Notes under the pieces: model-generated
What the model saw: only the letters and a program-made list of their open reading frames with translations
Told to the model about the DNA's origin: nothing
Database searches by the model: none
DNA from: Nocardioides sp. TF02-7
Lineage (GTDB): Bacteria; Actinomycetota; Actinomycetes; Propionibacteriales; Nocardioidaceae
Assembly: GCF_022437945.1 (NCBI RefSeq)
Contig: NZ_CP092535.1
Coordinates: 1,116,001 to 1,180,000, forward strand
DNA length: 64,000 nucleotides
Reading direction: 5' to 3'
Program-made: the position numbers and the translations under genes
Shown: piece after piece, positions 1 through 12,935 of the stretch
How positions within the stretch are numbered: position 1 is the stretch's first letter
Layout: every line of letters begins with the position of its first letter

Positions 1-716
1 AGTCCCGCAGCCACAGCAGCGCGTTGTCGAGGATCAGCCGCCGCACCTCCGCCGAGCCCTCGGCGTCGAGGTTCACCAGGTCGCCCCAGGTGTTGCGGCC
101 CTCCTTGAGGTACGGGCCGAACCGGGGAGGTAGTTGCCCGACGGGCCGAGGTGGTTGTAGACGACGTCCTGGACGACGCCGATCCCGGCGCGGTGACAGG
201 CGTCGACGAGCCGCTGGTACGCCGCCGGGCCGCCGTACGGCTCGTGGACCGCCGACCACAGCACGCCGTCGTAGCCCCAGCCGTGGACGCCGTTGAACGC
301 GTTCACCGGCATCAGCTCGACGAACCCCACGCCGAGCGAGGCCAGGTGGTCGAGCCGCTCGGTCACGGCGTCGAGGGTGCCGGCCGGGCTGAAGGTCCCC
401 ACGTGGAGCTCGTAGACGATCGAGCCCGCGAGCTGGCGGCCGGTCCAGTCCTGGTCGGTCCAGCCGAACGCGGCGGCGTCGAACGTCGCGGACCGCTCGT
501 GCACCCCGTCGGGCTGCCGCCGGGACCGGGGGTCGGGCAGCGCCGTCGGGTCGTCGTCGAGCAGGTAGCCGTATCGGGTGCCGTCGGGCACCGGCCCCGG
601 GTCGCGCTCGGGCACCCACCAGCCGTCGTCGGCGCGGGTCATCGGCAGCACCTCCTCGCCCAGGCTGAGCCGCACCCGGCCGGGCCGCGGCGCCCACACC
701 TCGAACGTCACCGGGC

Positions 717-720
<4 letters not shown>
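1..720 (-). CDS. treZ: Malto-oligosyltrehalose trehalohydrolase, 5' part (runs off window)
   Basis: Cytoplasmic GH13 enzyme that releases trehalose from the maltooligosyl-trehalose made by TreY. An N-terminal isoamylase-type sandwich reads from residue 1 ([19 protein letters not shown]), then [13 protein letters not shown] and the first GH13 region [15 protein letters not shown]. After NYLP the frame is lost at the C4 run (plus strand 124-127), which needs one more base; [18 protein letters not shown] then continues in the next frame to the edge. About 240 residues are visible, less than half of the usual length for the family. The GTG start (718-720) overlaps the treY stop as GTGA, so the two are almost certainly co-translated. 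The shift looks like a base-call error rather than a dead gene. Confidence 0.9.
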
Positions 721-3066
<2,346 letters not shown>

Positions 3067-3067
<1 letters not shown>

Positions 3068-5252
3068 CACTCGCCCGCCATCGAGGCGACCGACGCCGCG
3101 GGCCCGGAGTCCGGGTCGGGCTCGGGCCCCCGCCACTGCTGGAGCACCACGACGCTGCGGTAGGGCAGGCCGAGGACGCTCCCGGCCGTCAGCTGCGCGT
3201 CGTGGTCGAGACTCCCGGTGGTGTCGACGACGACCTGCCACCCGGCGGCGTACTCGTCGTCGGGGAGCGTCGCCTCGACGTCGTCGCCGCCGTTGAAGTA
3301 CAGCAGGAAGTGGTCGTCGCGGATCGGCTGGCCCTGCGGGTCGCGGCCGGCGATGCCGTCGCCGTTGAGGTACATGCCGAGCGTGCGCAGGCCGCCGTTC
3401 CAGTCCCCCTCCTCCATCGGCCGGCCCTCCGGGTGCAGCCACACGATGTCGTTGAGCCGGCCGCCCTCCTCGGTGCGCACCGACGTGCCGGTGAAGAACC
3501 GCTGGCGGCGCAGCGACGGGTGCTCGCGGCGCAGCCGGCTGACCTCGGTGACGAACTCGCACAGCGGGCGGTCGACGTGCTCCCAGTCGATCCAGCTCAG
3601 CGGCGAGTCCTGGGCGTAGGTGTTGTTGTTGCCCTCCTGTGTCCGGCCGATCTCGTCGCCGTGCAGGAGCATCGGCACGCCCTGGCTGAGCAGCAGCGTC
3701 GCGAGCAGGTTGCGCTGGTCCCGCGCCCGCGCCTCGTTGATCTCCGTCCGGTCGGTCGGTCCCTCGACGCCGTGGTTCCACGACCGGTTGTCGTCGGCGC
3801 CGTCACGGCCGTCCTCGCCGTTGGCCTCGTTGTGCTTCTGCTCGTAGGAGACCAGGTCGCGGAGCGTGAACCCGTCGTGGGCGGTGACGAAGTTGATGCT
3901 CGCCACCGGCCGCCGGCCGGAGTGCTCGTAGAGGTCGGCCGACCCGGCGATCCGGCTGGCGAACTCCCCGAGGTTGGGCTCGCCGCGCCAGAAGTCGCGG
4001 ACGGTGTCGCGGTAGGCGCCGTTCCACTCCGTCCACTGCGGTGGGAAGTTGCCGACCTGGTAGCCGCCGGGGCCCACGTCCCACGGCTCCGCGATCAGCT
4101 TCACCTGGCTGACGACGGGGTCCTGCTGCACGAGCTCGAAGAACGTGGCCAGCCGGTCGACGTCGTAGAACTCCCGCGCGAGCGCCGAGGCCAGGTCGAA
4201 GCGGAAGCCGTCGACGTGCATCTCGGTGACCCAGTAGCGCAGCGAGTCCATGATCAGCTGCAGCGAGTGGGGGTGGCCGACGTTGAGCGAGTTCCCGGTG
4301 CCGGTGTAGTCCATGTAGTACTGCGGGTCGTCCTCGACCAGCCGGTAGTACGCCGGGTTGTCGATGCCCTTGAAGCTGAGCGTGGGGCCGAGGTGGTTGC
4401 CCTCCGCGGTGTGGTTGTAGACGACGTCGAGGATGACCTCGATCCCCGCGTCGTGGAACGTCTTCACCATCGCCTTGAACTCCTGCACCTGCTGCCCCGG
4501 GGCAGCACCGGACGCCGAGTAGCCGGCGTGCGGGGCGAGGAACCCGATCGTGTTGTAGCCCCAGTAGTTGCGCAGCCCCCGCTGGACCAGCACGTCGTCG
4601 TGCACGAACTGGTGCACCGGCATCAGCTCGATCGCGGTGACGCCGAGGCCCTGGAGGTGCTCGACGACGGAGCGGTGGGCGAGGCCGGCGTAGGTCCCCC
4701 GGAGGTTGTCCGGGACGTCGGGGGTGGGTCGCGGTCGTCCCCTTGACGTGGGCCTCGTAGACCAGCGTCTCGGCGTACGGCGTCCGCGGGGGGCGGTCGC
4801 CCTCCCAGTCGAAGTACGGGTTGACGACGACCCCGAGCATCATCTGCTGCAGGGAGTCCTCGTCGTTGCGGGCGTCGGGGTCGTCGAACTGGTAGCCGAA
4901 CAGCGACGGACCCCAGTCGATGTCGCCGACCGTCGCCTTGGCGTAGGGGTCGAGGAGCAGCTTGGCGGGGTTGCAGCGCAGCCCGCGGTCGGGGTCCCAC
5001 GGCCCGTGCACGCGGTAGCCGTAGCGCTGTCCGGGCTGGACGCCCGGCAGGTAGGCGTGCCATACGTAGCCGTCGACCTCGGTGAGCTCGACGCGGGTCT
5101 CGCTCCGCTTCCCGTCCTCCGCGACGTCCACCAGGCACAGCTCCACCCGGTCGGCCACCTCGCTGAACAGCGCGAAGTTGGTCCCGCTGCCGTCGAAGGT
5201 CGCGCCGAGGGGGGTACGCCGACCCCGGCCAGGTCTCGGGGACGTCGGGCAC
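3067..5252 (-). CDS. glgX: Glycogen debranching enzyme GlgX/TreX type (two apparent frameshifts)
   Basis: Isoamylase-type GH13 enzyme that removes alpha-1,6 branches from glycogen, supplying linear maltodextrins to TreY. Visible: AYP then [19 protein letters not shown] (CBM48), [41 protein letters not shown] with the nucleophile Asp, [19 protein letters not shown], and [14 protein letters not shown]. Frame changes at the G-runs 5209-5214 (AYP/LGATF) and 4720-4724 ([17 protein letters not shown]) are repaired by one base each. I chose the GTG at 5250-5252 because AGAGAGG lies about 8 nt upstream and the protein then begins [13 protein letters not shown]; about 728 residues. First gene of glgX-treY-treZ. 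Confidence 0.9.
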
Positions 5253-5330
5253 GTCGGGCCACCTCTCTGCAGGTCGGACGGGACGTCGGACGACGTCACC
5301 TCTCCCCTGGTACCCCGACGTCCCGCGGTT

Positions 5331-5367
5331 GACCGGTGTCGACCGGGTGAACTTGACGACACCGGTC
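5331..5367. repeat. 11-bp inverted repeat between luxR-type gene and glgX
   Basis: GACCGGTGTCG (5331-5341) and CGACACCGGTC (5357-5367) are perfect inverted arms around a 15-nt spacer. It lies 19 nt after the stop of the regulator gene and 79 nt before the glgX start, all on the minus strand. It could end the regulator transcript, or be an operator for glgX-treYZ; there is no T-tract, so I cannot separate the two. Confidence 0.5.
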
Positions 5368-5385
5368 CTCACCCGCGGCGGGTCG

Positions 5386-8022
5386 TCACCGCTGCTGCGC
5401 CGGGACCTCCTCGAGGAGGCCCAGCTGGCGGGCGGTCTGCAGGGCGGCCGACCGGTTGCTCACGCCGAGCTTGGCGTAGACCGACCGGAGCTGCTTCTTG
5501 ACCGTGTTGACGGACACGCTGAGCTCGCGGGCGAGCGAGGCGACGGTGTCGTGGCGCGGCAGGCGGCGCAGCACCTCCCGCTCGCGCGGCGAGAGCCGCA
5601 CCAGCTCGACCCGTCGCGGGTAGACCGGACGTGCCGCGTCGAGACGGCGCACCTCCTCGTCCTCCAGGTGCTCGCCAGAGGCCACGAGGAGCCGGCGCCG
5701 CACGTCCGGGTCCAGCAGGAGGAGCGGCTCGAGGTTCCCGCTCTCCCGACCGATCGCCGCTGCCTTGCGGAAGCTGTCGACCGCTGCTGCCTCGTCACCG
5801 CCGGCGTGGAGGGCCGACGCCTGCGTGACGAGCAGCTCGAGCCGGTCGCGGGTGTGCAGCTCGGGGGCCCAGGTCGCGACCGAGGCGATCCGAACAGCCG
5901 CCGCTGCGTCACCGGCCGCGAGGCGGAACCGGGCGGCGGGCGCGAGCAGCCAGGGTGGCGGGTCGGTGTCCGCCCCGAGGAGTGTGGCGGTCCGGTCGGC
6001 ATCGCCGACCGCCATCGTCAGGTCGACGCGGCACCGGTCGAACGCCTGGCGCGGAACGCTGCGCTCCTCCGCCAGCTGACGGGCCGTGGCGCGACCGACG
6101 TCGTGGAGCCGGGACAGCATGGTCGCGGGGGCGTCGACGAGCAACGCGTGGCGGGTGTGCGCCATCACCGCGAGCGGCCAGAGCCCGCTCGCGTCGGTCT
6201 CGAGCGGCACCTCGGCGAGCTGGGCCGCGGCCGCCGCGGTGTCGAGCCTGTCGAGCGCGAGCATCGCTCGGGCGATCCGCGCCGGCACCCGGGCCAGGTC
6301 CGCCGCCCAGCAATCGGCGACGTCGATGTCGTCGTGCGCGTCGAGCCAGCGGCGGGCCTGGGCGGACTGGCCGCTGATGGCGTGCATCGCCGCCAGCAAC
6401 CCGGCGGCGCCGGAGCCGGTCAGCCTGCGGCCTCCGGCGTGGTGCGCGGCCGCGGCGAGGTCGAGCGCGGTCGTGAAGTCGCCCGCGAGGAGGTGGGTGA
6501 GCGCCCCCTGGAGCCGGGCCCAGGCGGCCTGCGAGGTGCGGGCGCTGCGCGGGTCGGACCCGCGCAGTCGGCCCAGCTCGACCTCCACCTCGACGGCGAG
6601 CTCGACGGCGCCGACCAGGTGGCCCGCGGCGCGGCGGGCGACCATCGCGGCCGTCAGCTGCTCCACCCGCAGCAGACCCCTGGCCTCGGAGGCGACCGGT
6701 GTCCCGGCGCCGATCTCCGCGTAGTGGCGGAGCAGGTCCTCCACCAACTGCTGCCAGGGTGCGCCTTCGCGGGTCGCGGCCAGCGCGTCGCCCATCGCGG
6801 CGGCGATGCCCAGCGTCGGGTGGTCGGCGACCGCGGCGGCGGGGAGGCCGCCGTACGCCTCGTGGAACAGCGCCGGGTCCCCGCCGAGCAGCATCCAGCC
6901 GTCCTCCGTCCACGCCTCGGCGAGCCGGCGCCAGTCGCCGGCGGCGCGGGCGTGCCGCACCACCTGCCGCCAGGGTCGGTCGTCGCTCGCGGTCAGGACC
7001 CTGGCGACCTCACGATGTGCGTCAGCGTGCGTTTCGGGCGCGGTGCACTCGAGCAGCCGGCGCAGCCCGTTGCGCACCAGGACGGGGAAGCGCCACTGGG
7101 GCTCGCCGTCGTCGCGGGGCGTGCGCCACAGGACCCCGAGCCGCTCCAGCGCGGCGACGGCCGCCCGGCTCCCCTCCGGCGACGGGTCGCCATCGGGCAT
7201 GAGCGCCGCCGCGAGCGGGAGGTCGAGCTCGTCGGGCACGGCGAAGCGGGCGGCGGTCGGGAGCGCGGTCGCGTCGGCGACCACCGGGAGCACCCGGTGC
7301 TCGAGGAAGTCGTGGGCTGCGTGGGTGGCGAGCTCCTCCTTCCCGGGTGGGGTCGCGTCGAGCACGAGCCGCAGCGCCAGTGGCCACCCGCCGACGAGAC
7401 GGTGCAGCCGACCGGCGACCGCGGTGTCGACGTCGTGACCCCAGGACGCGGCGAGCTCGGGGATCCGGTCGACCGGGACGGCGAGGTCGGCGCCGCGCAG
7501 GACGTTGGTCTCCACGCCACGCTCCTCGGCGACCTCGTGGAACAGGTGTCCGGGCTGGCAGCAGACGACCAGGTGGAGGCGGTGGTCGAGCTCGACCGCA
7601 CCGACCAGCCGCTCGACGACCGACCGGTCCCCCAGGCGGTGGGCGTCGTCGACGACCACGACCACCGGCGCCTCGCCCTCGGCGAGCGGCCCGTCGAGGG
7701 CCGCCGTCACGTCGTGGCCGAGCGAGGCCTGCACCCACTGCACCGACACCCCGCGGGCGTGCTGACCGCGCGCCCAGCTCGCGGCCAGCGTGGTCTTGCC
7801 GAGACCCGGCAGGGCGTCGAGGATCGTCAGCGGTGCCATCCGGTCCAGCCGCCGCAGCAGCTCGGGCCGGTCGACCGAACGGGTCGGCAGGCGGGGCGGC
7901 CGGACCACGACGCCGGACGCCTCGGGGCCGTGCCCGCGCTGCGGCGGAGCCGACTGGCACGCCGGCTGCGCCGCGGTGTTCTTCCTGGAGCTGCAACGCG
8001 TACCCGGAACGACGTCGCTCAA
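5386..8022 (-). CDS. LuxR-family (MalT/LAL type) ATP-binding transcriptional regulator
   Basis: Large regulator of the MalT/LAL kind: an N-terminal STAND-type ATPase (Walker A LPGLGKTTLA near residue 71; Walker B VVVVVDDAHRLGD near 120), a long helical sensor region, and a C-terminal LuxR helix-turn-helix (LSPREREVLRRLPRHDTV, then SVNTVKKQLRSVYAKLGVSN). At 878 residues it is the usual size and shows no frameshift. The TTG start at 8020-8022 has GGAGGAGG about 11 nt upstream; the first 38 residues look unconserved, so an in-frame GTG at 7906-7908 is an alternative. Classical MalT responds to maltotriose and activates maltodextrin genes; sitting next to glgX-treYZ suggests a similar role, which is inference. 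Confidence 0.88.
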   Translation of the reverse strand: MSDVVPGTRCSSRKNTAAQPACQSAPPQRGHGPEASGVVVRPPRLPTRSVDRPELLRRLDRMAPLTILDALPGLGKTTLAASWARGQHARGVSVQWVQASLGHDVTAALDGPLAEGEAPVVVVVDDAHRLGDRSVVERLVGAVELDHRLHLVVCCQPGHLFHEVAEERGVETNVLRGADLAVPVDRIPELAASWGHDVDTAVAGRLHRLVGGWPLALRLVLDATPPGKEELATHAAHDFLEHRVLPVVADATALPTAARFAVPDELDLPLAAALMPDGDPSPEGSRAAVAALERLGVLWRTPRDDGEPQWRFPVLVRNGLRRLLECTAPETHADAHREVARVLTASDDRPWRQVVRHARAAGDWRRLAEAWTEDGWMLLGGDPALFHEAYGGLPAAAVADHPTLGIAAAMGDALAATREGAPWQQLVEDLLRHYAEIGAGTPVASEARGLLRVEQLTAAMVARRAAGHLVGAVELAVEVEVELGRLRGSDPRSARTSQAAWARLQGALTHLLAGDFTTALDLAAAAHHAGGRRLTGSGAAGLLAAMHAISGQSAQARRWLDAHDDIDVADCWAADLARVPARIARAMLALDRLDTAAAAAQLAEVPLETDASGLWPLAVMAHTRHALLVDAPATMLSRLHDVGRATARQLAEERSVPRQAFDRCRVDLTMAVGDADRTATLLGADTDPPPWLLAPAARFRLAAGDAAAAVRIASVATWAPELHTRDRLELLVTQASALHAGGDEAAAVDSFRKAAAIGRESGNLEPLLLLDPDVRRRLLVASGEHLEDEEVRRLDAARPVYPRRVELVRLSPREREVLRRLPRHDTVASLARELSVSVNTVKKQLRSVYAKLGVSNRSAALQTARQLGLLEEVPAQQR

Positions 8023-8045
8023 GGGGGACCGAGCCTCCTCCTGCG

Positions 8046-8071
8046 GGGACCGCTCCGCGACGGAGCGGCCC
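8046..8071. repeat. Hairpin in the luxR-type leader
   Basis: GGGACCGCTCCG, loop CGA, CGGAGCGGCCC forms a 12-bp stem with one mismatch. On the minus strand it is 24-49 nt before the TTG start, just upstream of the ribosome-binding GGAGGAGG, so it may affect translation or end transcripts coming from the sortase gene upstream. Confidence 0.4.
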
Positions 8072-8190
8072 TCGTGGTTGTTCAGTTGTGGCCATCCCGG
8101 CTGGCCGCACTGCCGTCCCTCTCCCGGGAGGGATCCTCTCGCAGCCGTCGGGACCGCGGGACGAGAATTGTCGAACTTTGCACTTCGGCG

Positions 8191-8204
8191 CCGCCCCCGG
8201 GCGG
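8191..8204 (-). terminator. Possible terminator after the sortase gene
   Basis: CCGCCCCCGGGCGG is a short GC palindrome 14-27 nt past the sortase stop. There is no U-tract, which is common in high-GC actinobacteria; assignment is by position only. Confidence 0.35.
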
Positions 8205-8217
8205 TCGCCGGGCTCCC

Positions 8218-8796
8218 TCAGCGGTCCGGCTGTGCGAACCACAGGGTGCGGTGGCTCCAGTCGCCGGGTCCGCGCCGCTTGCCGGAGCAGACCAGGATCG
8301 CCAGCCGCGACGGCCCCGAGTCGGAGTAGTACTGCGGCAGCGCCCGTCCCGCCGGGACGCGGGTACGCCGGGTGACCCGGTAGCACTGGCGCCGGCCGCC
8401 GGAGCCGGTGACGACGATCCGGTCGCCCTTGCGCAGCTTCGCGAGGAGCCGGTTGCCGAGGGCCGAGCCGTAGGCGCCGCTGCGCGGGTAGGTGTGCGCG
8501 TTGAGGCGGACCACGCCGTACCGGCCGCCCGGCCGGATGCGGGACGCCCGGTCCCACGCCAGCTGCCACTTGCCGCGGTCGGTCAACGGCGGCGTGCGAG
8601 GGGCGCCGTTGCGGTCGCGCCCGAGGGCGAGCACCTTGGTGCGGCCCACGACGCCGGGGACGGCGAGGTGCCGGGGCCGGAAGCCCCGCTCCGCCGTGGG
8701 ACAGGCAGCCCCCCGAGCCGCCTGTCCCACAGTCTGTGCGTGGGCCGGCTCACCGGCCGGGCCCGCGCCGGGCGCCACGAGGGTGACGCCCAGCAC
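8218..8796 (-). CDS. Class F sortase
   Basis: Cysteine transpeptidase expected to act outside the membrane. The catalytic set is visible: His101 in RLNAHTYPR, Cys170 in LAILVCSGKR, Arg183 in SHRTLWFAQP. 192 residues from the GTG at 8794-8796. Upstream of this GTG the frame stays open and reads like a signal peptide (STLRWTLSRRLCLLTVGLV) back to a CTG at 8851-8853, 10 nt after the stop of the upstream gene, so the real start may be that CTG with coupled translation; without it the protein would lack most of its secretion signal. Its neighbour, the large DUF11 protein, ends in PPAPNTGF and is the obvious candidate substrate. Confidence 0.85.
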   Translation of the reverse strand: MLGVTLVAPGAGPAGEPAHAQTVGQAARGAACPTAERGFRPRHLAVPGVVGRTKVLALGRDRNGAPRTPPLTDRGKWQLAWDRASRIRPGGRYGVVRLNAHTYPRSGAYGSALGNRLLAKLRKGDRIVVTGSGGRRQCYRVTRRTRVPAGRALPQYYSDSGPSRLAILVCSGKRRGPGDWSHRTLWFAQPDR

Positions 8797-8863
8797 GAGC
8801 CCGACGGTGAGCAGGCACAGCCGGCGGGACAGCGTCCACCGGAGCGTGCTCAGGGCTCCGCCC

Positions 8864-11800
8864 TCAGAGCATGCTCGGCATCGGCCGGAACCCGGTGTTG
8901 GGCGCCGGAGGCACCCGCACCACGCTGACCCGCGCCTTGTCGCGGTTGTTGGACCGGACGGTGTCGCCGTTGGCGCTCACCTGGGCCGTGTTGACCAGCC
9001 GACGACCCACCGAGGCCTTCGTGGTCTTGGCGACCACGAACACCGGCGGTGCCTTGCGGTCGTCGCCCAGCGACTTGTTCCGCTCGCAGGTCACGACGTC
9101 GGCCCGCTTGTCCACCTGGCAGCGCCACGCCTTGCCGTTGGCGGACACCAGCTCCAGCCCGCGCGGCAGGCGGTCGACCATGGTGATCGGCCCCGGCGCC
9201 CTCGCCGGGCCCCGGTTGGTGACCTGGATCCGGTAGCGGACGTTGCCGCCCACCACCGTGCGGTCCCGGCCGACGACCCGCTTGTCGAGCTTGAGGTCGA
9301 ACTTCGGCACCTCGTGCTCGGTGTCGCAGTTGACCGTCTCGCCGTCGCGCACCTCGCAGCCGGGCGAGGTGACCGCGTTGACCAGTCGGTGGTTGCCGAG
9401 GTTCTTCTTGGCCTTCACCGTCACCGAGTAGGTGATCCGGGCGACCTCGCCGACCGGGATCACCCCGTTCCAGATCAGGTGGCCCTGGCGGACCCGGGCG
9501 GTGCCGATGGTGGCCTCGACGTCGCGGTTGTAGCGAGCGTCGTCGAGCACCCGCGCCAGGTTGTCGCTGAGCTCGGCCTCCGCCGGAGCCGTGCCCTGCT
9601 GGGTCACCGTGATCGTGTAGTTGATCACGTCACCCGGCACGACCGGCTTGCCCGGCCGCGGCACCGACGACTTCACGGTGGTGTAGTTGGCCACCTCGAA
9701 GCCGGCGGGGTCGGGCGGGATGTTCGGCGGCGGCGCGTCCGGCGGCGGGTCGGTCGTCGCCGAGGCGGTGTTGACCACGGTGCCGTTGGTCGACTCGTCG
9801 AGCACGAACTCGAACTCGTGGGTCTCCGACTCCCCGGCGGCCAGCTCGTCGACCACGAAGTTGCCCAGGTCGGGCCGCTGGTCGTCGGTCACCTCGATGT
9901 TGCGCAACGTGCCCTGACCGACGTTGGTCACGACGATCCGGTAGCGCACGGTGTCGCCGTAGCGGAACGACGGGTAGTCGGTCACGTCCTGCGCGTCGCG
10001 CCACCGGCCCTGGTTGTCCTGGACGTACTTCTTCAGCGTCGCCGCGTAGTAGTACGCCATGGTCATCGGCTCCGAGGTGCGCATCGCGAGCCGGGTGTGC
10101 TCGGCACGGCCCTGGGCCCGGTTGACGTAGGAGTCCTCCGGGTCGGCGCCGTCGGTGGCGATGTGCACCTGGAACTGACGCACCCCACCGGGCTCGAGGA
10201 CGCCGCCGATCACCCGCACCGCAGTCGCGTCGGGGGTGAACGTCGTCGACCAGATCGCCGACGGCGCGTTCGGGGCGCCGTTGGCCGGGTCGGCGGGGTC
10301 GTCGGTGAGCGTCGCCGGGTCCTCGGTCGTGTAGTAGACCGTGCCGGTCGATCCCGCCGGGAACGTGACCTCGGCCAGCTCGTAGTCGCCCGCGTAGTCG
10401 GTCCCGCGCTCGTCACCCTCCCACGGGAGGATGTCGATGACGTCGGTGTAGGCCTGCGGCAGCGGGTCGAACGACCGCATCGTCACCGTCCACGAGCCCG
10501 CGCCGTCACCGGAGCCGTCCACGTTCGGGATGAAAGGCGTGTCGGCGGTCTTGCTGATCTCGGTGTAGCCGCTGGTCGAGACCGTCACCTGCCGCGCCGC
10601 CGGACGCGAGGTCTCACCGCGCAGGCTCGAGGTCACGGTGTTGGTCAGCGCCTGGCCCGGGGTCACCGAGTCGTCCGCCACCGCCTGGTAGGTGAGCGTC
10701 TGCACCGCGTTGGTGGGCACCCCGTCGAGGTTCCAGGTCAGGACCCGTCCGTCGGGGCTGATGGCGGGCTCCGGCGTCGCCGAGCCGGGCACGTAGGTCA
10801 TCCCCGCCGGAAGGGTGTCGATGATCGTGTAGTCGTCGACCGTGGGCGGCATCGTCCCCGACCCGTTGGCGGAGTAGCGCAGCGTGAACGTGGCCGGCTC
10901 ACCGGGCCGGATCACCTGTCGGTCGGCCAGCTTCTGGATGGCCGGGGTCGCGAAGACGACGTGCAGGATGTCGCGGGCGCCGTTGGTGCCGTTGTAGCGC
11001 TCGCCCGGCGTCGGCGTGTAGTTGTTCGGGAAGACGCCGCGTCCCGGGTACAACCACGCCCCGTCACGGATGGTGGCGCCCCAGCTCCAGATGTCCTGGC
11101 CGATCGGCGCGTCCTGCTGGATCGTCACGTTCATGCGCATGGCGATGGCCTGGTGATCGATCGCACCTGCGGTGCCGGTCCAGCGCACCGCCTTCACGGT
11201 GGTGAGGTCGGCCGGCTCGGCGTTGACCCAGCCCGCCGCCCCGCCGCAGCCGGTGAAGGCGTCGGGGTTGTAGCCGCCGCTGCCGGGCGTGACCGTGGGG
11301 TCGTTGCCGACGTAGAACTGGAGGCTTCCCCGGCAGCGCGGTCTCGGGTTCTCCGACGGGATCACCGGCGGCCCACGCGAACAGCTCGACACTGTGGTAG
11401 TCGACGAAGGCGGTGTCCAGGATCGCGCAGTCACCCATCGGCGTGTTGTCCGGCACGCCGCTCAGGGCGATCGTGTCGGCGGTCTGGTCCTTCACGACCG
11501 TCCCCGGCGCCACCTTGAAGGTGTTGTCCCACGAGGTTCCCCCGTTGGTGCGCCACCACTGGTGGTGCCAGGTGCCCGGGAACACGATCACCTTGCTGGA
11601 CGTGTTGTTGCCGGGCTCGTCGGGGTCGGTCTGCCCGGTCACCGACTGGTAGGTCGGCGCACTCGCCGTCAGGCTCGCCGACGTTGCTGCGGTGAGGTCG
11701 CGCACCTCGAGCCAGATCGAGCCGCTGGCCACGGCGACCTGGTCGGTCGGCAGCGGGTTGCCCGCCGAGTCGTGGGTCGGCACCTGGGTCAGGGAGTAGT

Positions 11801-12727
11801 CGATGCCGGTGATCGTCATCCGGAACGTGTTCGGCCCCGTCTTCTCCAGGGTGCAGCTCTCCACGAACGGCGCACGGCGTTCGGGCGTGGAGCCGGCGGA
11901 GTAGGGATGCCCCTCGGCGCTGTTGCTGTTCTGGAACGGGGTGCAGGGCTGGTTGAACGGCGCCGAGTTGTTCTGCTGACCGAGGAACAGCTGCTGCCCG
12001 TTGGCGAGCGGGATGTTGAGGTTGTAGGTGACCGAGTTCGGGCCGGCGTCGCTCCCCACGTCCTGGAACAGCGTCCACTCGAAGTCGAAGGCGAAGTCGC
12101 CGGTGTTGCCCGACGACGACGGGATCACGGAACCGGTCGGGATGCCCCAGAGCATGTCCATGCCGAACGTGTTCTGGATGTCGATCGGGTCCAGGTCGGC
12201 GGTCTGGCCGGCGATGGTGCCCGACGCCGTGATCTGGTCGCCGGTGATGCCGTCGGCGACCACCGGCGCCTGCACGAGGAGGGCCGTGCCCTGGGTGACC
12301 GTGCCGAGGTTGCAGACCATGGTGCGGCCGTCGTCGGAGATGCTCGAAACGGGGTCCAGCTCCGCGGCCGTGCGGCACAGGTCCGGGAGAGCCTGGAACA
12401 GGCCGTTCTCCAGCGTCACCGTGAAGTTCACGTTGTCGACAGGGTCGTTGGACGGCGCGGGCTGGTCGTCGTTGACGTTGACCCGCCACTCGCTGGTGAC
12501 GACGTCACCCTTGCCGACGCTTGGGGGGTGCCCGGCGCCCAGTCGCCCTCGATCTCGTAGACCGTCGCGGCCATCGCCGGGCTGACGAGTGCTCCGAGGC
12601 CGGTGACCGCGAGCACCACCGACAACAGTCCGACGAGGCCGGCCCGGAGCCGGCGACGGCTGCCCGGTCCGGACCTCCGTGGTTGGCGCGTGTGATTGCT
12701 GGACCCCATTAGATACCCCATGTCCAT
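8864..12727 (-). CDS. Secreted DUF11-repeat surface protein (two apparent frameshifts)
   Basis: Very large exported protein, about 1287 residues after repair. It has a signal peptide (RRRLRAGLVGLLSVVLAVTG, cleavage near SPAMA-ATVYE), an N-terminal region of about 450 residues, then several Ig-like DUF11/TIGR01451-type repeats (for example TPAIQKLADRQVIRPGEPAT, KYVQDNQ with RYRIVVTNVGQGTLRNIEVTDD, DLKLDKRVVGRDRTVVGGN). The C-terminus is VVRVPPAPNTGFRPMPSML: a PNTG element resembling a sortase motif but with no hydrophobic segment after it. Shifts: G6 at 12523-12528 (one base missing) and the C4 at 11328-11331 (one extra). The ATG at 12725-12727 has GAGGAG 5 nt upstream. Probably a wall-associated adhesin or structural protein working with the sortase; its binding target cannot be told. 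Confidence 0.82.
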
Positions 12728-12820
12728 CTCCGCTCCTCGAGAAAAGCTGTCGCAGCGCAGGTGTGGGCTGCGGCGGAGACGATGCCGCACCAGGGGTCAC
12801 AGCGGTATCAGGTGCGGTAG

Positions 12821-12854
12821 CGAATGGTCCGTCGGTGGTCCTCGAATGGTCCGT
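12821..12854. repeat. 12-bp direct repeat, 22-bp period, upstream of the DUF11 gene
   Basis: CGAATGGTCCGT occurs at 12821-12832 and again at 12843-12854, two helical turns apart, about 94-127 nt before the ATG of the DUF11 gene. The spacing suits binding of a dimeric activator or repressor on one face of the DNA. No regulator is identified. Confidence 0.5.
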
Positions 12855-12877
12855 ATGTGGCCCGTCTGAAGGAGGGG

Positions 12878-12916
12878 CCGTCGCGGGCCACCCCCGGCTG
12901 GGGCGGCCCGCGACGG
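12878..12916 (-). terminator. Strong hairpin after the collagen-like gene
   Basis: A perfect 12-bp stem (CCGTCGCGGGCC at 12878-12889 with GGCCCGCGACGG at 12905-12916) around a 15-nt loop that can itself pair (CCCC/GGGG). It begins 20 nt past the collagen-like stop and is the most convincing terminator in this stretch, though no T-run follows. Confidence 0.65.
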
Positions 12917-12935
12917 CTCTGAGCTCGACCGAGCG

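Noticed and set aside
5329..8928. A 1199-codon open frame on the plus strand opposite the LuxR-type gene, and similar long antisense frames elsewhere
   Set aside because: Long antisense frames are expected in very GC-rich DNA opposite real genes; the translation is Arg/Pro/Gly/Val-rich with no recognisable domain, while the minus strand has clear ones.
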